64,000 nucleotides of DNA from Bugula neritina (GCA_964035545.1 OZ037765.1:29500004-29564003), one strand, 5' to 3'. Positions 1 through 17,246 are shown, numbered from the stretch's first letter. Translations and numbers: made by a program. The notes: generated by a model from the letters alone, not told the origin.

Positions 1-51
1 CTTACCACATTGAGAAGCAGCATTAAAGTGATAGAGTAATACTTATTGTAC

Positions 52-3000
52 CTTATCTTTAATTCTTTGGATTATTATAGCCTCAAGACTTTGAGTTGTC
101 TCCATAGTAATAGTGGGAACTGGGGCTACATTGGAGTCAAACTCCACAGCTTCTTGAATCAGGCTATTCTCAGGGCGGGACTTTGCTGTAACCTCCCCTT
201 TCAGCTGCCAAGGTTGGTCAGACAGCGCTTTGTCCTCCATGGCTTTTATCCGAGCAGCTAGCTACAAGAATTCAGTAAATTCCATACAATGAAAACCCAC
301 TGAAGTCTAAGAGTAGAATTTACAGCAGTAAAAACATGGGTTCAATATTAGGAAAGAAAAGCTTTCTTTAGTTAAAAAAATATTCTTAGAGGAAACATTA
401 CAATGAAACAGCTAGCATATATTACAGAACTCTAGAGTCTACATGAACTGGACCCAAACCAATAACTAAAGTGAATAAACCAGATTTTTCTCAAAAGTTT
501 GCTTTCATTATACTTCTGCTGCTTGCAAAAATAGATCGTAAAAATCTGACATCGGTAGGAAAGGAACCAACCTTTTCCTTACGAGTCTCATACTGGGATT
601 TCGATGGCTCATGCTTCTGTTTGCCAATAACATCTTCCAGATGTTCAGCGTCAGACATGTCCACATCATCTTCTGTAAGCACATGCACCACTTGATTAGA
701 ATACATAGCACCAACAACTCATTGAATAAGCTCTCACATTTCATTCACACAATAACAACCTGGTTTATAGGAAATACAATGTATATACTATGATAGTATA
801 TTATAGCAGGAATTTTTGAAATTTATTCATTGTAAGTTGGTATTCAAAAGCTTCCTCGCACCACCTTTCCCCCCCCCCCCCCCCGAGTTAAAAAATGTAT
901 CATCAATATCAAAGTTTACTCTGTAAATACCTCTCTGGATAACAGCTTCAGTACAATAAAACGTAAATATGTATGGATAACAGTATTAAAGTGCAAAGCA
1001 ATTCTCTTAGAGATGCTAACCATCTGCATCTGCTTCTTCAGCCTCGTTTTCACTCCCTTCCTCCTCGCTACTTTCACCTTCCACAGTTTCCTCATCCAGA
1101 GCCTTGATAAGTTGGAGCTCCTCGTCAGACATGTTTTCTGACTCATCTTCAGCCTCATCTGAACTCATGTCACCCAGAGGGTTCCGCGGTGGCCTGGTGG
1201 CAACAACAGGCACTGAACACAAGTCGTGTGGCACCAGCTATACACAACATGTCACCCAAACTTGCTCAGCTCAAGGAATAAGTGAGAAAATGTCAAAATA
1301 TATTCAGAACCACTTTTCAAGTTTATTAAACCTAAATGTTGTGTAACCAGTTCTCCAGTCTCCACACCATAGTAGTCTTGAAAAGCAAACTTTATCAATA
1401 ATTTTATTGGGATTTTACATAAATAAAGGCATACCATGTTGGCACTTAGCTTGCCATTCTGAACATACTTTGTCAAACTACTTGTTGACAAATAATGTAG
1501 TTACATAATTATTTGAAGTGTGAGAGACAAAACCATGTGATTAAGAGATAGGTTATTGTTTGAAGGAGAGGACCCTACAGAGCTGCATACCAAGCCTTTG
1601 TTACATCATAACTTAATAATGTACTTACCTTTCTGAAGCACCTGTTGAGGACACTTTGGACTTGTTACCAACTGCATCAAAGAAATCACTATACTTGTAT
1701 TGGTGTTCCTTCAAAAAAGTACATTCCTTGAGAATTAGAGCACAAATGTGCCAACTATGAGGTAATCTAGATAAATTACACATACAAAACTTGTGAATAA
1801 AAATTGAAGCAAATTGTCCCATCATCCAGAGCAGCTAATAGTAGACAACAAAATTCATGACAGAGCATCATTAAAAACAGATATAGAAAAATTAATTTAA
1901 AAATAACAATTACATTGCAATTTAATAAATTTTGACTCAAGGAAGCAGATTTTGATTCTTTAATTCAAACAAAAAAAATTTAAGTCAGGCTGACAAAATA
2001 TAATCAAAATACCTCGGAATCTGATCCTTCATCAGTTTCATACATCTCTGGCATGCGTTCAAAATTCTCAGGATCCTTGAGTAGATCAGCATCCTGTTTA
2101 TCTAACACGGACTCCATCTTTTTCATAGAGAAAAACTTATCATTCGCCTATAAATATTGGAATGAAATACTGGTCATACGCAACACAATTTAAATTGTCT
2201 ATATAACATAGAATATAAGCTGTGTACTATATATGTTAGAATAAACTATACAAAGGACACTTCAAACATTTAGGACAATCAAAGTTCCCTGGCAGATTTT
2301 ATAATGAAGTCTTTTGTAAAACGAAATACTTCCATTTTAGTCCAACATTGAAAACTTCAGCATTCATTTTTTAGTTACAAAATAATTCGACTGCCAAGTT
2401 TGAATGGCAAAATACACATCACCGACAAGTTCCACCAAAAAGGAAACAGAAACCTGAAGTGGCAGGGAGGTGTGAGAGCAGCACATGTGAAGGAAGTTAT
2501 TACCTTACTCAAGTATCGGCAAACTATTGAGCACATTTTTCAATAGATATTTTGAATCAACTCACAAAATTCCAACACACATTTTAGTTTGAAATTATTT
2601 AAACATAAGCTAAGATATCATTGTAACAAAATGTAAAAGGCCTTGCCGTGTAAAGTTAAAGGAATTCCCACACCAACCTTCAATAGGCTAAATTTACTGA
2701 TGCAAACAGAAGACACTTTCATATGAATTTCTGCTGGCAAAAAGTGCAAGCAAGATCTTCAATGATAACTAAATGAAAACTGTGAAGACTTGAGATTTTG
2801 AATTTTTGAAAAATTTGGGTTTTTGCATGGTCATAAATTCCAATAGTTTATATTTTACCATTTAATGGTTTCCACAATACTAGTAACAAGGGCAACTAAT
2901 TTAATACAAACTTCAAGATTAATTTATTTGAGATTCCTGAAAGACATTACAAGCTCTATCATAACATTGGTTCAGAAAGAATAGCTATTAGTTTTATCAT

Positions 3001-3924
3001 CATCAAACTTGTATGCAACCTGATAAGCAACACTCTCATTCTCTTCTTCCTCAGGACTTTCTACGGCATCAGAATATTCTGAGGAGCTATTTACGTCATC
3101 TTCCTCTTTTTCAGAAGTGCCCGAGTCTAAGCCTGTTATAAAAGAGTCATTTTCTGTTAAATCTTCCATCATATCTGTTTGTCCGCCAGGATGAGAAGAG
3201 AGTGATAATTTATTTGTCAAAAACTGACTGACATCTGTGACATTGCTGCTGATATTGTCATGTGTGTAAACAAGCTGTTGCCATATCTGTTCTGAGTCAA
3301 ATCCCGAAATAAGCAGCTCAGTCAATGGTCGAGCGACTAATTCTGATACTTTACTCTCCGCAGAGATAAATGCGCCATCAAATATTGACTTTAATCGGTT
3401 TTTCTTTTCATCAACTTTGATGTCAGTTGCACATCTACAATAAAAATATACAATTTAAAAAAACATAGTTTGGAAAGTACAAAAATCAAAAGATGTATAT
3501 ACTAATACTATAGTCATAGATATATACTGGTTGTTAACCCAAAATTTTTACATGCTTTATATGTTTATTAGAAAATGCCATAAACAATCCTTTATTAAAG
3601 ACTATGACAAAATGAAGATGAAAAAATCACAACAAAAATAGAATCAGAATGTTAACTCTACAATGTATTATCATTGTAGAGTTAAACTTAATGTTTTAAT
3701 TCTACTTCAAGTTTAACTTTTATGAGTTTCAGTTTGTCATCAATGACCTGGTAATCATAATCATAATGGGTCAGATCTGATACTCACCCTAAAAATGGTC
3801 CCGGAGTCAAAATAACCTTTTTCACTGCAGCTATAGATTCACTCAAAACTTTAAAACGCTGAGTATGGTCTTCATTTTCATTTTGAGACAATTCAGTTTG
3901 AGTTTCACCACGTCCACTGTTCAT
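52..3924 (-). CDS. MPHOSPH10: U3 snoRNP protein MPP10, 5' seven exons (partial)
   Basis: MPP10 is a nucleolar component of the U3 snoRNP/SSU processome needed for 18S rRNA maturation. Seven exons join in frame: 3788-3924, 3020-3434, 2013-2147, 1629-1693, 1021-1193, 572-672 and 52-261 (1236 nt, 412 codons); the rest lies beyond the left edge. Family hallmarks seen: GFDSEQIWQQL in exon 2, DKFFSMKKME in exon 3, YSDFFDAVG in exon 4, an acidic Ser/Glu/Asp-rich stretch in exon 5, and QPWQLKGEVTAKSRPENSL in exon 7, which is the strongest match. The start is the ATG at 3924 (MNSGRGETQ), the only one in frame with the exon 1 donor. The upstream gene is ARMH1, head-to-head. A 16-C run sits in the intron between exons 5 and 6. 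Identification is firm; the exact donor of exon 2 (3020) was chosen by phase and homology. Confidence 0.9.
869..884. repeat. C16 homopolymer in MPHOSPH10 intron
   Basis: A run of 16 cytosines (G on the sense strand of MPHOSPH10) in the intron between exons 5 and 6. It is prone to length variation and sequencing error. Confidence 0.9.
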
Positions 3925-4539
3925 TTTGATTCTGTCAGTTTACTAGTATTGCAAATATAGCTTAAAATATTACTCAAAATTATCATGAGCTGTTCTAATA
4001 AACATCAAGGTGTAAACAGTACTCTTAGCGATAGTGATACAATACTACAACTACTTTTAGTTTTATGTTTAATAACTAGACTCCCACGTTTGATGTCGCA
4101 CGCGTTTGAAGCGAAGGCCATATGAAGGTCATGCTACGACACTGCTAGATATCAAAACTCACACACAAACACACCTGTTTATTGTATACGTTTTATTATA
4201 AAGTAAAATTAATTACATATTTTTAATAAAAATTAAAAATTATTAAAATAAATTTGAGACATGAAAATATCACAACGATGGAGTAAAAAAAGTGGTAGGC
4301 AACGATTCAACAAAGTGACATTTCTGCTGTTGCCTGGCAACTGCTCCAAGAACGGTAATCAACCCTCGGCTGCAAGTTTAGTATTCATTATCTAGCAGTT
4401 TCACTTGTGTTTTCTTAACCGTCGACGTGTTTTAAATTATGATATTTTTTTACAAACTCATCACTTGCAACTAACGGTATTTTTTTCCTATTTTAAACAT
4501 TTTACGTTTCATGGTAATTGTAAACAAGTACCCTTTAAA
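3925..4539. promoter_or_regulatory. Shared head-to-head promoter region of MPHOSPH10 and ARMH1
   Basis: The start codons of two divergent genes are separated by 615 bp. The interval contains AT-rich stretches around 4195-4255 and a CpG-bearing patch around 4090-4140. No TATA box or initiator could be assigned with confidence. The call as a bidirectional promoter rests on gene arrangement only. Confidence 0.5.
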
Positions 4540-8505
<3,966 letters not shown>

Positions 8506-11500
8506 TCTGTAGTGTACAACGACGGTAAGATTGCAGTAGAGTTGTGAAGTTGAGCTGCACACATTCACCGTAGTTGCATTTATTTTGTTATAGCCTGTTC
8601 CAGTGATTCTGTTGAATTAGTTTAACACACATATTGATTTGTTGATGTAGTTAGTGTGTAGATACTGTTTTAGTTACCTGCAGTTTGTTGATTGGCTATG
8701 GTGACTCATCATATAGATAACTATTTGCTGAATATAAGCTGCCTGAAATTATGTAATATATATATAATATTATATATAATGTTATATATAATATTTAAAA
8801 AATGCATCAAGGTTTTCAGATTTTTCTTTAAACACATAATAGACAGCATTGTTGTAATCCTGTTTTAATATTTTCTGCTATGTAAGCAATGTGCTAGTGC
8901 AAGCATTTTAAGTAGTGATATAATGCGTATTTTATAGCGTTACTGAGTTATCTTAGACTTGATCAGAGTATATAGCTAAACTTTACAATCAAAACTAAAT
9001 TTTATCAAATGTGGTTTTTAGATGCATATTCAGATTGTTACTAAAATGAAAATTAATTGCAAGTGTTTTTGAATAACATGTTGTTATAAGCAAATATTAC
9101 GCAAATTGAGTAGTATCCTTTAATTGCGGTAAAAGACACAAACCAAATGAAGATTTAGGTTAACCTAAATTATTGCAATATGTAGAATAATAATAACCAT
9201 TCTCTTTGTCGTCTTTACTAATGTTTCTCATGAATTGAAATATTTTTCTGTCTCAAAAAGTATTTGTTTTGCACACTGAATTATTTATCATACTGAAACA
9301 AATAATTACATTTTGTTCATTGATAATTTGAGTTATGTAATAAAATTACAGCTAGCAGTGGAGTAATATTCCACTCACATACTCACTATATTTGAGAATT
9401 TGTATCATATAAATAGTTTACAGACTGCTATTTATACTATGTATAGCTATTATCATGTATGTAACTGTAATATATGACTGCTGATACTGTAACTGTTTTC
9501 AAATTTAATATTCTAGTTGCCAATCATTAGCTACTGTCATTAGTAAGTAGCAAAGACCATTAATAGTAGTTACCTTTTCAACACTAACTTTCAATTGTTC
9601 AACTATAGTTATAATAATATTTAGCAGAACCAGTTATATCAACGATATTTTCATTAATTTTTGTTTATAAAATAATTTTAATTGGCAAACTTTCTAATTC
9701 GTGTTCGAAAATATTTCTAGAATTGCTATTATTTGGTGTGTAAACTGATTTTGTAGCAGAGGACTCTGTGGAATGATAAGCCAGAGAAGATAACTTCAAA
9801 GAGAGATAACCTTTAAAACTACTGAAATTGTGGTTACAGAGATCCTGTGCTTATATAGTGTAGCTTTTTAACAGCTTATGTAATTTTTGAATCAGAGAGC
9901 ATATATTTGGTATGAGTAAGCATCAATTGTATCTGGTATTATATGACAGCAATTGACTACCTTGCATGTATTATATTATATTAACCTAGTTTTATTTTGC
10001 TTTTGCAATGTATATAATAACATTATGTTGCTTTTCCTACAAGCTAGTAATTTCTACTTTACTGTATGAATAAAGTTAAAAATGTAATAATATATTTGAG
10101 ACTTTTCATTTTTTGGTATTCTCTCCAAATGTCTTGTACTCCTATAAATACAATAACAAACTTCTAAACATCGAGATGCTTTAAATGCTATAACTAAAGT
10201 ACATCTCATATCAAAAAGTGTGATAGTATCAAACACATCATGATAGCCTAAGTGCAGGCTGGTATGTCCTTGTGACATATTATAAACTATATAATTGTTC
10301 CCTAAATATCAGAATAATTAAACTATGTTATAGTGCTGGAGTTATTGTATCATGAAGTTGAATACATGGTGATGCCTGTGAAGCTAACGTGGTGCGTGCC
10401 CTTAACCCGCTGTATAAAGTATACAGCTAGCAGTATCGCTGCGCGTTCCCGATATTGCCAATCACCTTCTATCACACTGATAAAAATGAGATTTGCCTAT
10501 ACTGCCCGGAGTGAAAGTTAGAGTAGTGATCAGAGCTACTGCTCTTATGTAATGCAAAGAAATTATATTATGTAATATATTAGCATTAATTTACTAAAAT
10601 AATTAATGTTTTAATTCTTTCGCACGCCTTCATTACAAGAGCCTGATCTATCTGTACGATGTCGTAACATTCGCACAACCTTTGAGTCACGCCTGCTCGT
10701 TACAAACACGTGACTCGGCCAGCGGTTAAAAATAGTTTCGCGCCCCAACGGTCACTGAACTACCCAACCGCAATGATATAGTATGCCATGCAGCTAGCTG
10801 TCCACGGGCCCATGCGTGTTGTACAGCAAATAAGAAAGTCAGTTACGAGTGAATTATTTCACTCACCAATACCATTAGCAAGTTGGCTAGTAAAATGTGA
10901 TTTGCAAGACACACTTTTAAAATGTAATGTCTTCAATTTTGGCCTGTAAAGCCTTGTTTAATTGGTTTTGCTAGTAATATGCACTCTTTTCTTGGTATGG
11001 TTTATGAAATAATAGTCATCAAGCTCAATTACTATAGTTTGTATTCTGAAAAGTCAAGTGGTATTAGTTCTCCCAAGAAAGTGCTTGAAACATAGCTAGA
11101 CTACTTTCCATTCATCACTAATACATGCAGTTATGATGTTGATTTATTTTTCATATCGAATTTATGCTTTTTAGTGTGGAATGCAGGTTGAAAGTGACCT
11201 TGACTTTGAAAATGAATGATACTCACAAGAGCTGCCATGTTTTTTGAGACAATATTCATCTTTCTCACCTAGACGGCTGTAGCCTTACACAGTAGCCATT
11301 GAAGCAATATACATTTGCTGTAGATTAAATATCAATCTTCATTAACATCCAAACTTACATCTAGCTTTGTACTTGTGCAACTACCTTACTTATCACAGTT
11401 TATGATGTGCATTGTTTTCAACCACTATTTTTTTAAGCTAAAAAATGTCATATTTTGGCTATGTGGTGTGGATTTTAACTGCAGTTATATATTAGTGAAA

Positions 11501-11751
11501 AATTTTCCTAGTACACTTTCCCTGCGTAGTTGTATGACAATTTTAGTGCATTTATACATTCAACACATCTAAGTTGTATACAAGCTCACCAAAACATAAT
11601 CCCAATTTATGATTCCGCCAATGATGTGATTACATGCCTGGTATACAAATCTATAATTGGACTGCTCAGTGTATTAATAGAAACACATGACGTGATATGT
11701 TGCCGCCAATTAAGCACCTGCCAGTAGTGACGCACTCTATTTGTCATAGCG
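8506..11751. other. Intergenic spacer, AT-rich, with CpG-bearing patch near 10350-10830
   Basis: No convincing coding exon is seen. 8755-8800 is an ATATAT-rich palindromic tract. From about 10380 to 10480 and 10620 to 10830 base composition shifts: CpG dinucleotides become frequent and an E-box CACGTG occurs near 10708. This may be the promoter or a 5' noncoding exon of the downstream RRM gene, or an unannotated RNA; neither is shown by the sequence. Confidence 0.5.
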
Positions 11752-14700
11752 ATGATGGCATGTAGCATGGAAGCTGACTTCTCAGAAGGTTTCGAACCGA
11801 GGTTTGTTTTTATATGACCTATAGATATTATATAACGCTGTGCTATTTACAAGTATACATTATATGCAATAGGTTTTATATCAATAATATTTTATTAACA
11901 AATAAATTGAGGAAATATCGATAAAATTAGTTTCCCCACAATAATAACTAATAGCAATACAGTTGTATTGTTATTAGTATTATGAAAATCCTAATGGTGA
12001 TACATGTTTGGTTTAAATAACTAATAAGTAATTATGATATAATCCTGATAATAAATAATGATAATTTTAAATGTCGAAGTACTAATATGGAATACCATAT
12101 TTTTTGCATAGGTTTGTAATATTTATTCTAATTGTTTACAACTGCGTCATCACCAGTTATGAAAATTGTATTTCATGTTAGTAGTGAACTGCTTAAAGTC
12201 TTTTGATTGTACATGGCTCATTACTGCAGTTGTAGTAGTTTAATTTTAAACTAGTATGAAAGGTCATCAGGTGCTATAAAGCAAAGTAAACTCCTAGTTT
12301 TTCATAAGTTTAAATCATTATAACTTAATTAGTGCCATGCCTGTAGATGCAATGTGGTGTAACATTTACGAGATGGAAAATGCAACATATACTTTCCTAT
12401 TCACCAAAATTAATCATGGAGCGCACATTAGTAGTGCCATCTTACAGCTTACTTGAACTCAGCCGTAGAATTGGTGATGGTAGAAGAGAACTAGTAAAAC
12501 TTGTAACACTGGTCTGTGACAGGATGTTTCAAGTACTTGAATTTTAGTGAACTTTAGTTCCAGGCTTTACAAGGTCACGATATCACTGCTTCAAGTTCAA
12601 ATCCGAAATAAAAAAACTTCGATCACAAATATCACCCAACAGAATGTTTGTTAGACTTGTACCATGATGCAGCACAGAGTTTGGGGTCACTGGATGCAGT
12701 GGGGAGTTTTAGTGTTCGGACAATAATGTGTATACATGCTTCTGGAGACAGTTATTATGCCATTACATGATGGGGTTAAACAAGGGTAATTTCTGTACTT
12801 GTCACCTTCTAAGGGCCCTGCAACATGTTTATCACTGCTGCAAGCATACTCCTATTTGAATGCAAAACTATATTTATAGAGCCAGATGCTGTAATAAGTC
12901 AATTTGCAACTTTTTATTTGATTTGTCAACAACATTGATCACTTTCAACAAATAATGTTTATTACACCTTTTCATGTTTTTTAGTTTTTGTAATTTAATA
13001 AAAACTTACTTTACTAAAGTTAAACATTATGACAGTAGTGTATACATTCATTTCAGCTTTGTTACACGAAAATAGTATGTTATAATATATGTAGTTTGTA
13101 TAATGCATTTAATAGTAGGTACAGAAGAGTGTTTACGATTGCTGTACTCATAGTGAAATATCACAAGTCTTACCAGTTTGGGTATTTCAATACATAAAAT
13201 AACCATAATAAAATTGAATACATGATGAAAGGTTCATTGATTGCTTACACAATATATATTATTTTGTAGCAAGCTGTTTGCTGGAGGTTTGAGTTGGAGG
13301 ACAACAAGTGGTGAGTGACCTTTATAGAGTCTACATTTTGGGTACGCCATAGGTTGGGACTTACTACCACTAGGTGGAGTTGTGTTATGACCTAGAACAT
13401 ACAACTCCATTCCACTCAAATAGCTAAGAATGTTAAACAAAAAACATATTTCAACAGTTGTTAGAAATGAAGCTTTTTTCAGTTTGAATGTTTGAGAAAA
13501 ATTATAAATTTGAAATACAGTAACAATATTCAATTTAATGTTCTTCCATAATTTAAGCTTCTGCATGGGGGTTAATTAAAACTTTGTATGCATTTCCATT
13601 AAATCATGACTATCAGTTTGTAAATTGTTTTGCTTTTGCAATAAAAATTTCGCTGTGTGAATTTAATACGTTTAATCTTATACGTAAAATCGTTATCCTA
13701 GGTGAGACACTAAATAGTGGTGACTCTTTTGTGTTGTATACTTAGAAAAATGCTAAAGTGGTGTTTACTTTTTATTATAAACATGTTTGTTAATATCTGC
13801 AGCTTCCAACTAATAAAAATATTTTTTTAATTATCAAGTGGTTTTAGTTGAGGAATTTTGTAATTGATTTGTAACTTAAATAGTATAAATTATGTAGTTT
13901 GAAACTATAACGTTAATTATAAATTTTTATGATTTTAGAATCACTGCAAGAATATTTTCAGCAATATGGCCATGTTGAAAAGTGTGAAATTATGCATAAT
14001 TTGAAAAATTTGAAGCCTCGAGGGTTTGGCTTTGTAACATTTACCTCAAGTAAAGTGGCTGCCGAAGTACTAGCATGCAGACATGTACTAGATGATAAAG
14101 AGGTAAGTCAAGTAGTATATATACTATAATATATATCACCTCTCACAGCTTGTGTGTATTCAACTTGTTTATTTCCTGTGAGATGTTTTTACTTTTATGC
14201 TGATTATTTTTGTTGGTGTCATTATATTATCTGATATTCAAAAGATTTTATTCTTTTTAAGAAATGTTGGGGCTAATTATTTAACTTATTTGTTGTTGCA
14301 TTGGGTCTTGTGTAGCTGCAAAACTATTGATAAATCCAAATCATTTACATGAACTTAAAACAACAGACACTTGTATGTTTTCAGTTTTAAGATTAAAGTG
14401 TATTATGGTGGTATAGACTATAGAATAATTCTTAATATAACTTATGTTATACGGCTATACTAGTTGTAACTTAAATATTGTGTTACTTATTGTAGTACTT
14501 TTTATGGATTAAATATAAGTCTGTACAGCTCTAATGTGGGTTTATGTTGTATTTTTTAAAAAAAATTTTTGTATTACTTTGTTCTAATTTTAAATAAGTG
14601 TTTATATGTTTTAGATTGATGTTAAACCATCCACTCCCAAACCCACTAATAGAGTAAGTTTAATATCAGGGAATTATAGAGTATATGTACTATTTGTAGT

Positions 14701-16847
14701 TGTAAGTGTAAGATGCTATAATATTATAAAGATATATATACATTTTTTTATTTCAGATAGTTAGAAAAGAACAAGATGTGATCAATAAAAGAAAAATATT
14801 TATTGGAGGTATTCCATTAAATGCAACAGAAAAAGAAATTTTTGTGGCATTTGAGCAGCAGTTTGGTAAAGTAAGTAAACAGCATTAATGCTACAAGGTT
14901 GACTAATATAGTGATAATCTGATGACCAACTTTTTGTGTGTGATATTTTCGCAGAATGGCCCAATAAAATCAACTTGACAAGTATTGCCTGTAGTTCAGA
15001 GGTTTTGATGCAAGATTTTCAAAATTCTTTAGATTTGCTATATACATATACAGGGTATATCTTTTTGAAAGTAGCAGCCATAATCTTATTGTGGTTAAAG
15101 TACTGGCTTTGTAAGCACACGGTCAGTGGTTCGAATCCTAGTAAAGACCATTCGTGATGCTAGGAAGGACCAACAACCATAATTACTCCAATAAACAACA
15201 ATTCCTTAACTCTCTTTAGGGATTCTCTCATGGGGAAATAACTGTAAACCCTTGTGATATTCTTTTTAAGGTAGAGGAAGTAGTGATAATGTGCCAACCG
15301 AATGCAAACAATCCAAATACAGCATCTTCAAGGTCTCGAGGATTTGGTTTTGTTACATTTGAAGAAGAATTGCTGGCAAAACAAGCTGTAGATCAAGGTT
15401 TCATTTTAATTATGGATAAAAAGGTAAAAGTTGGCTTTTGTGAAACTTTTCTAAAGCTTGAGATTTTAAATTTTCAAATTGCACCAGGGTCATTTTACTT
15501 ATTTTAGTACACACTGGAAATCTCCAGTTTTTAGCTATTTTTCACAAATTAGCTGCTAATGAACATAGCTTTTGCCCAAAACTAGTAAAATATTCATTAA
15601 TACACCTATTTAATCAAGGTTCTTCTTAATTTTGTTTGATTTCCCATGTTTTTTCCTAATTATTTAGCTACTTTTTATTGCAGAGTGTTATGAAAAAACC
15701 ATAACTCTCCGAAATCAAAAATAGCTGAATAATTAGAAAAAAACATGGGAAATTAAGCAAAATTAAGAAGAACCTTGATTATTTGGGTGTGTTCATTTAT
15801 ATTTTACTAGTTTTAGGCAAAAACCCATGTTCATTAGCAGCTAAATTGTAAAAAATAGCTAAAAACTGGAGATTTCCAGTGTGTACTAAAATAAGTAAAA
15901 TGACCCACCAATTGTTGGTTGGTTAGAAGAAAATCTTTAGTTAATATATAGAATTATTTGCAAACCTTTCAGCAAGACCAGCCAACATATTTCATGTACA
16001 GCTCTTATAAAATGTAACTCCACAATAGCAGTTAATTAACGTTAAAAAGCCTACTGTGTCACCTCGCACTTGTTGCGTTACAATAGATACTTGATATCAT
16101 TATAAAGAATCTTTAAAATTGACAATATACAGTTGAAAAATATAACAAAGTAGTGGAGCGTAAATTTATGTGTTTTATAAATGAATCATATCAAGTTGAA
16201 TAATATTGTTTTTCTGCATCTTTGCCTAATTACTTTTTTCTCAGATAGATTTTCCTCCACACACCACTTTTATTCAATATCAGCTTTAAAGCTGTTAGAT
16301 TTTAAAGTTTATTTTCAATATGACATTTTTTCAATGTTTAAAGTTGGTAGATTTAAGAAATGAGTAGAGGTACTGTTTATGAGCTACTGATGTCTGTTGG
16401 AAATTTTCTTATAAATATATATATTTGCTCCGTCAATGCTGAAAGAAGCCACCTAATTTTAAGTAATTTCCAGCTCTTGTTTCATTTCCAAGACAGGTTT
16501 TCTAGTTACATGTATATCAATTGTTTGATATAAGGAATTTCTTTATGCTGCGTATATTTATATTTGTTACTTTTCAAGGTGGAAATGAAGCGTGCTGAAC
16601 CCAGAAATCCCTGTGATCTCATGGAATTTGCACTAGATAGAAACGCCCTTTCTAATAATCATAAAGGTGCATTTTATATATATTAATTAAATCTTCAATT
16701 ATAAACAAATGTGATTTATTTATTATTTTTTAAAACCCTGAATATGCCCAAATTTTAGTTTCAATTTTTTTAATGAAATATTCAAGTAAAACATATATAT
16801 AAATATATTATGTGATGTGTGTGCGCGTTAATATACATATATATGCA

Positions 16848-16879
<32 letters not shown>

Positions 16880-17246
16880 GTAATATATACATACATGAAA
16901 TTGTTGCTATAATAATTAGTGTAAAGTACTGTAGGAGTTTTTGTATTCTATAGCAGCCAATGAAGTGATGCCTCACCACATGGTCTCCAGTTACTCTGAG
17001 CCAACATATGGTGGTCAAGACTTTTACAGCCATCGTCAAATTGTTCTCCAGACTTGGCAACAGTGCACTACATCTACTGACTATCAAGCACTTGTTTACA
17101 CCAACCACAATGTGGCAGGAATGCTGCCTAATGTAGTATCTCCTACTCTGTGCTACCCAGTCACACATACTCCAGTCACTTATAATGGATTTTTACCTTT
17201 CAATTATGTCACAGATGGAGCATTGCTAAGAAGAGCAAGTTTATAA
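11752..17246 (+). CDS. DAZAP1/Musashi-like protein with two RRM domains
   Basis: A two-RRM hnRNP-type RNA-binding protein, predicted to act in mRNA splicing, localisation or translational control. Eight exons join in frame: 11752-11801, 13270-13310, 13939-14102, 14615-14653, 14757-14870, 15271-15423, 16579-16666 and 16954-17246 (313 residues). RRM1 has RNP2 LFAGGL and RNP1 RGFGFVTF; RRM2 has RNP2 IFIGGI and RNP1 RGFGFVTF. The linker IDVKPSTPKP and the post-RRM2 VEMKRAEPR resemble DAZAP1, while SWRTTSESLQEYF resembles both DAZAP1 and Musashi. The C-terminal about 100 residues (Tyr, Ser, Pro-rich) are not recognisable. Exons 2 (41 nt) and 4 (39 nt) are very small and easily missed. The start could be the ATG at 11752, 11755 or 11767. 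A poly(A) signal AATAAA lies at 17468-17473. A SINE ends directly at the acceptor of exon 6. Orthology to one named family member is not settled. Confidence 0.83.
15071..15268 (+). mobile_element. tRNA-derived SINE, diverged copy, at splice acceptor
   Basis: This copy shares its order of blocks with the elements at 31210 and 36194: an AGCAG head, TTGTAAGCACACGGTCAG, a Pol III B-box-like GGTTCGAATCC, CCATTCGTGATGCTAGGAAG, CATAATTACTCC, a CTCTCATGGGGA block and an ACTGTAAACCCTTGTGA tail. It lies in intron 5 of the two-RRM gene and stops directly before exon 6 at 15271. Possible imperfect target duplications are ATATCTTTTTGAAAG (from 15056) and ATATTCTTTTTAAGG (from 15258). Right and left boundaries are approximate. 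Confidence 0.72.
15487..15906. mobile_element. 420-bp foldback element (near-perfect palindrome)
   Basis: The sequence from 15487 to about 15690 is the reverse complement of the sequence from about 15700 to 15906 with few mismatches. Outer ends are GGGTCATTTTACTTATTTTA and its complement. The centre is a short loop near AAAAAACC. ACCA flanks both ends and may be a 4-bp target duplication. No transposase is encoded, so this is a non-autonomous hairpin (MITE/foldback type) in intron 6 of the two-RRM gene. Confidence 0.88.
16847..16873. repeat. TA microsatellite
   Basis: An uninterrupted AT-dinucleotide tract in intron 7 of the two-RRM gene, with further imperfect ATATA around it from about 16790. 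Confidence 0.9.

Noticed and set aside
12347-12547. 66-codon frame in intron 1 of the RRM gene
   Set aside because: No domain and no splice-consistent link to neighbouring exons.
13234-13566. 110-codon minus-strand frame
   Set aside because: It runs antisense across the 41-nt RRM exon at 13270-13310; the plus-strand exon is supported by KLFAGGLSW and phase.
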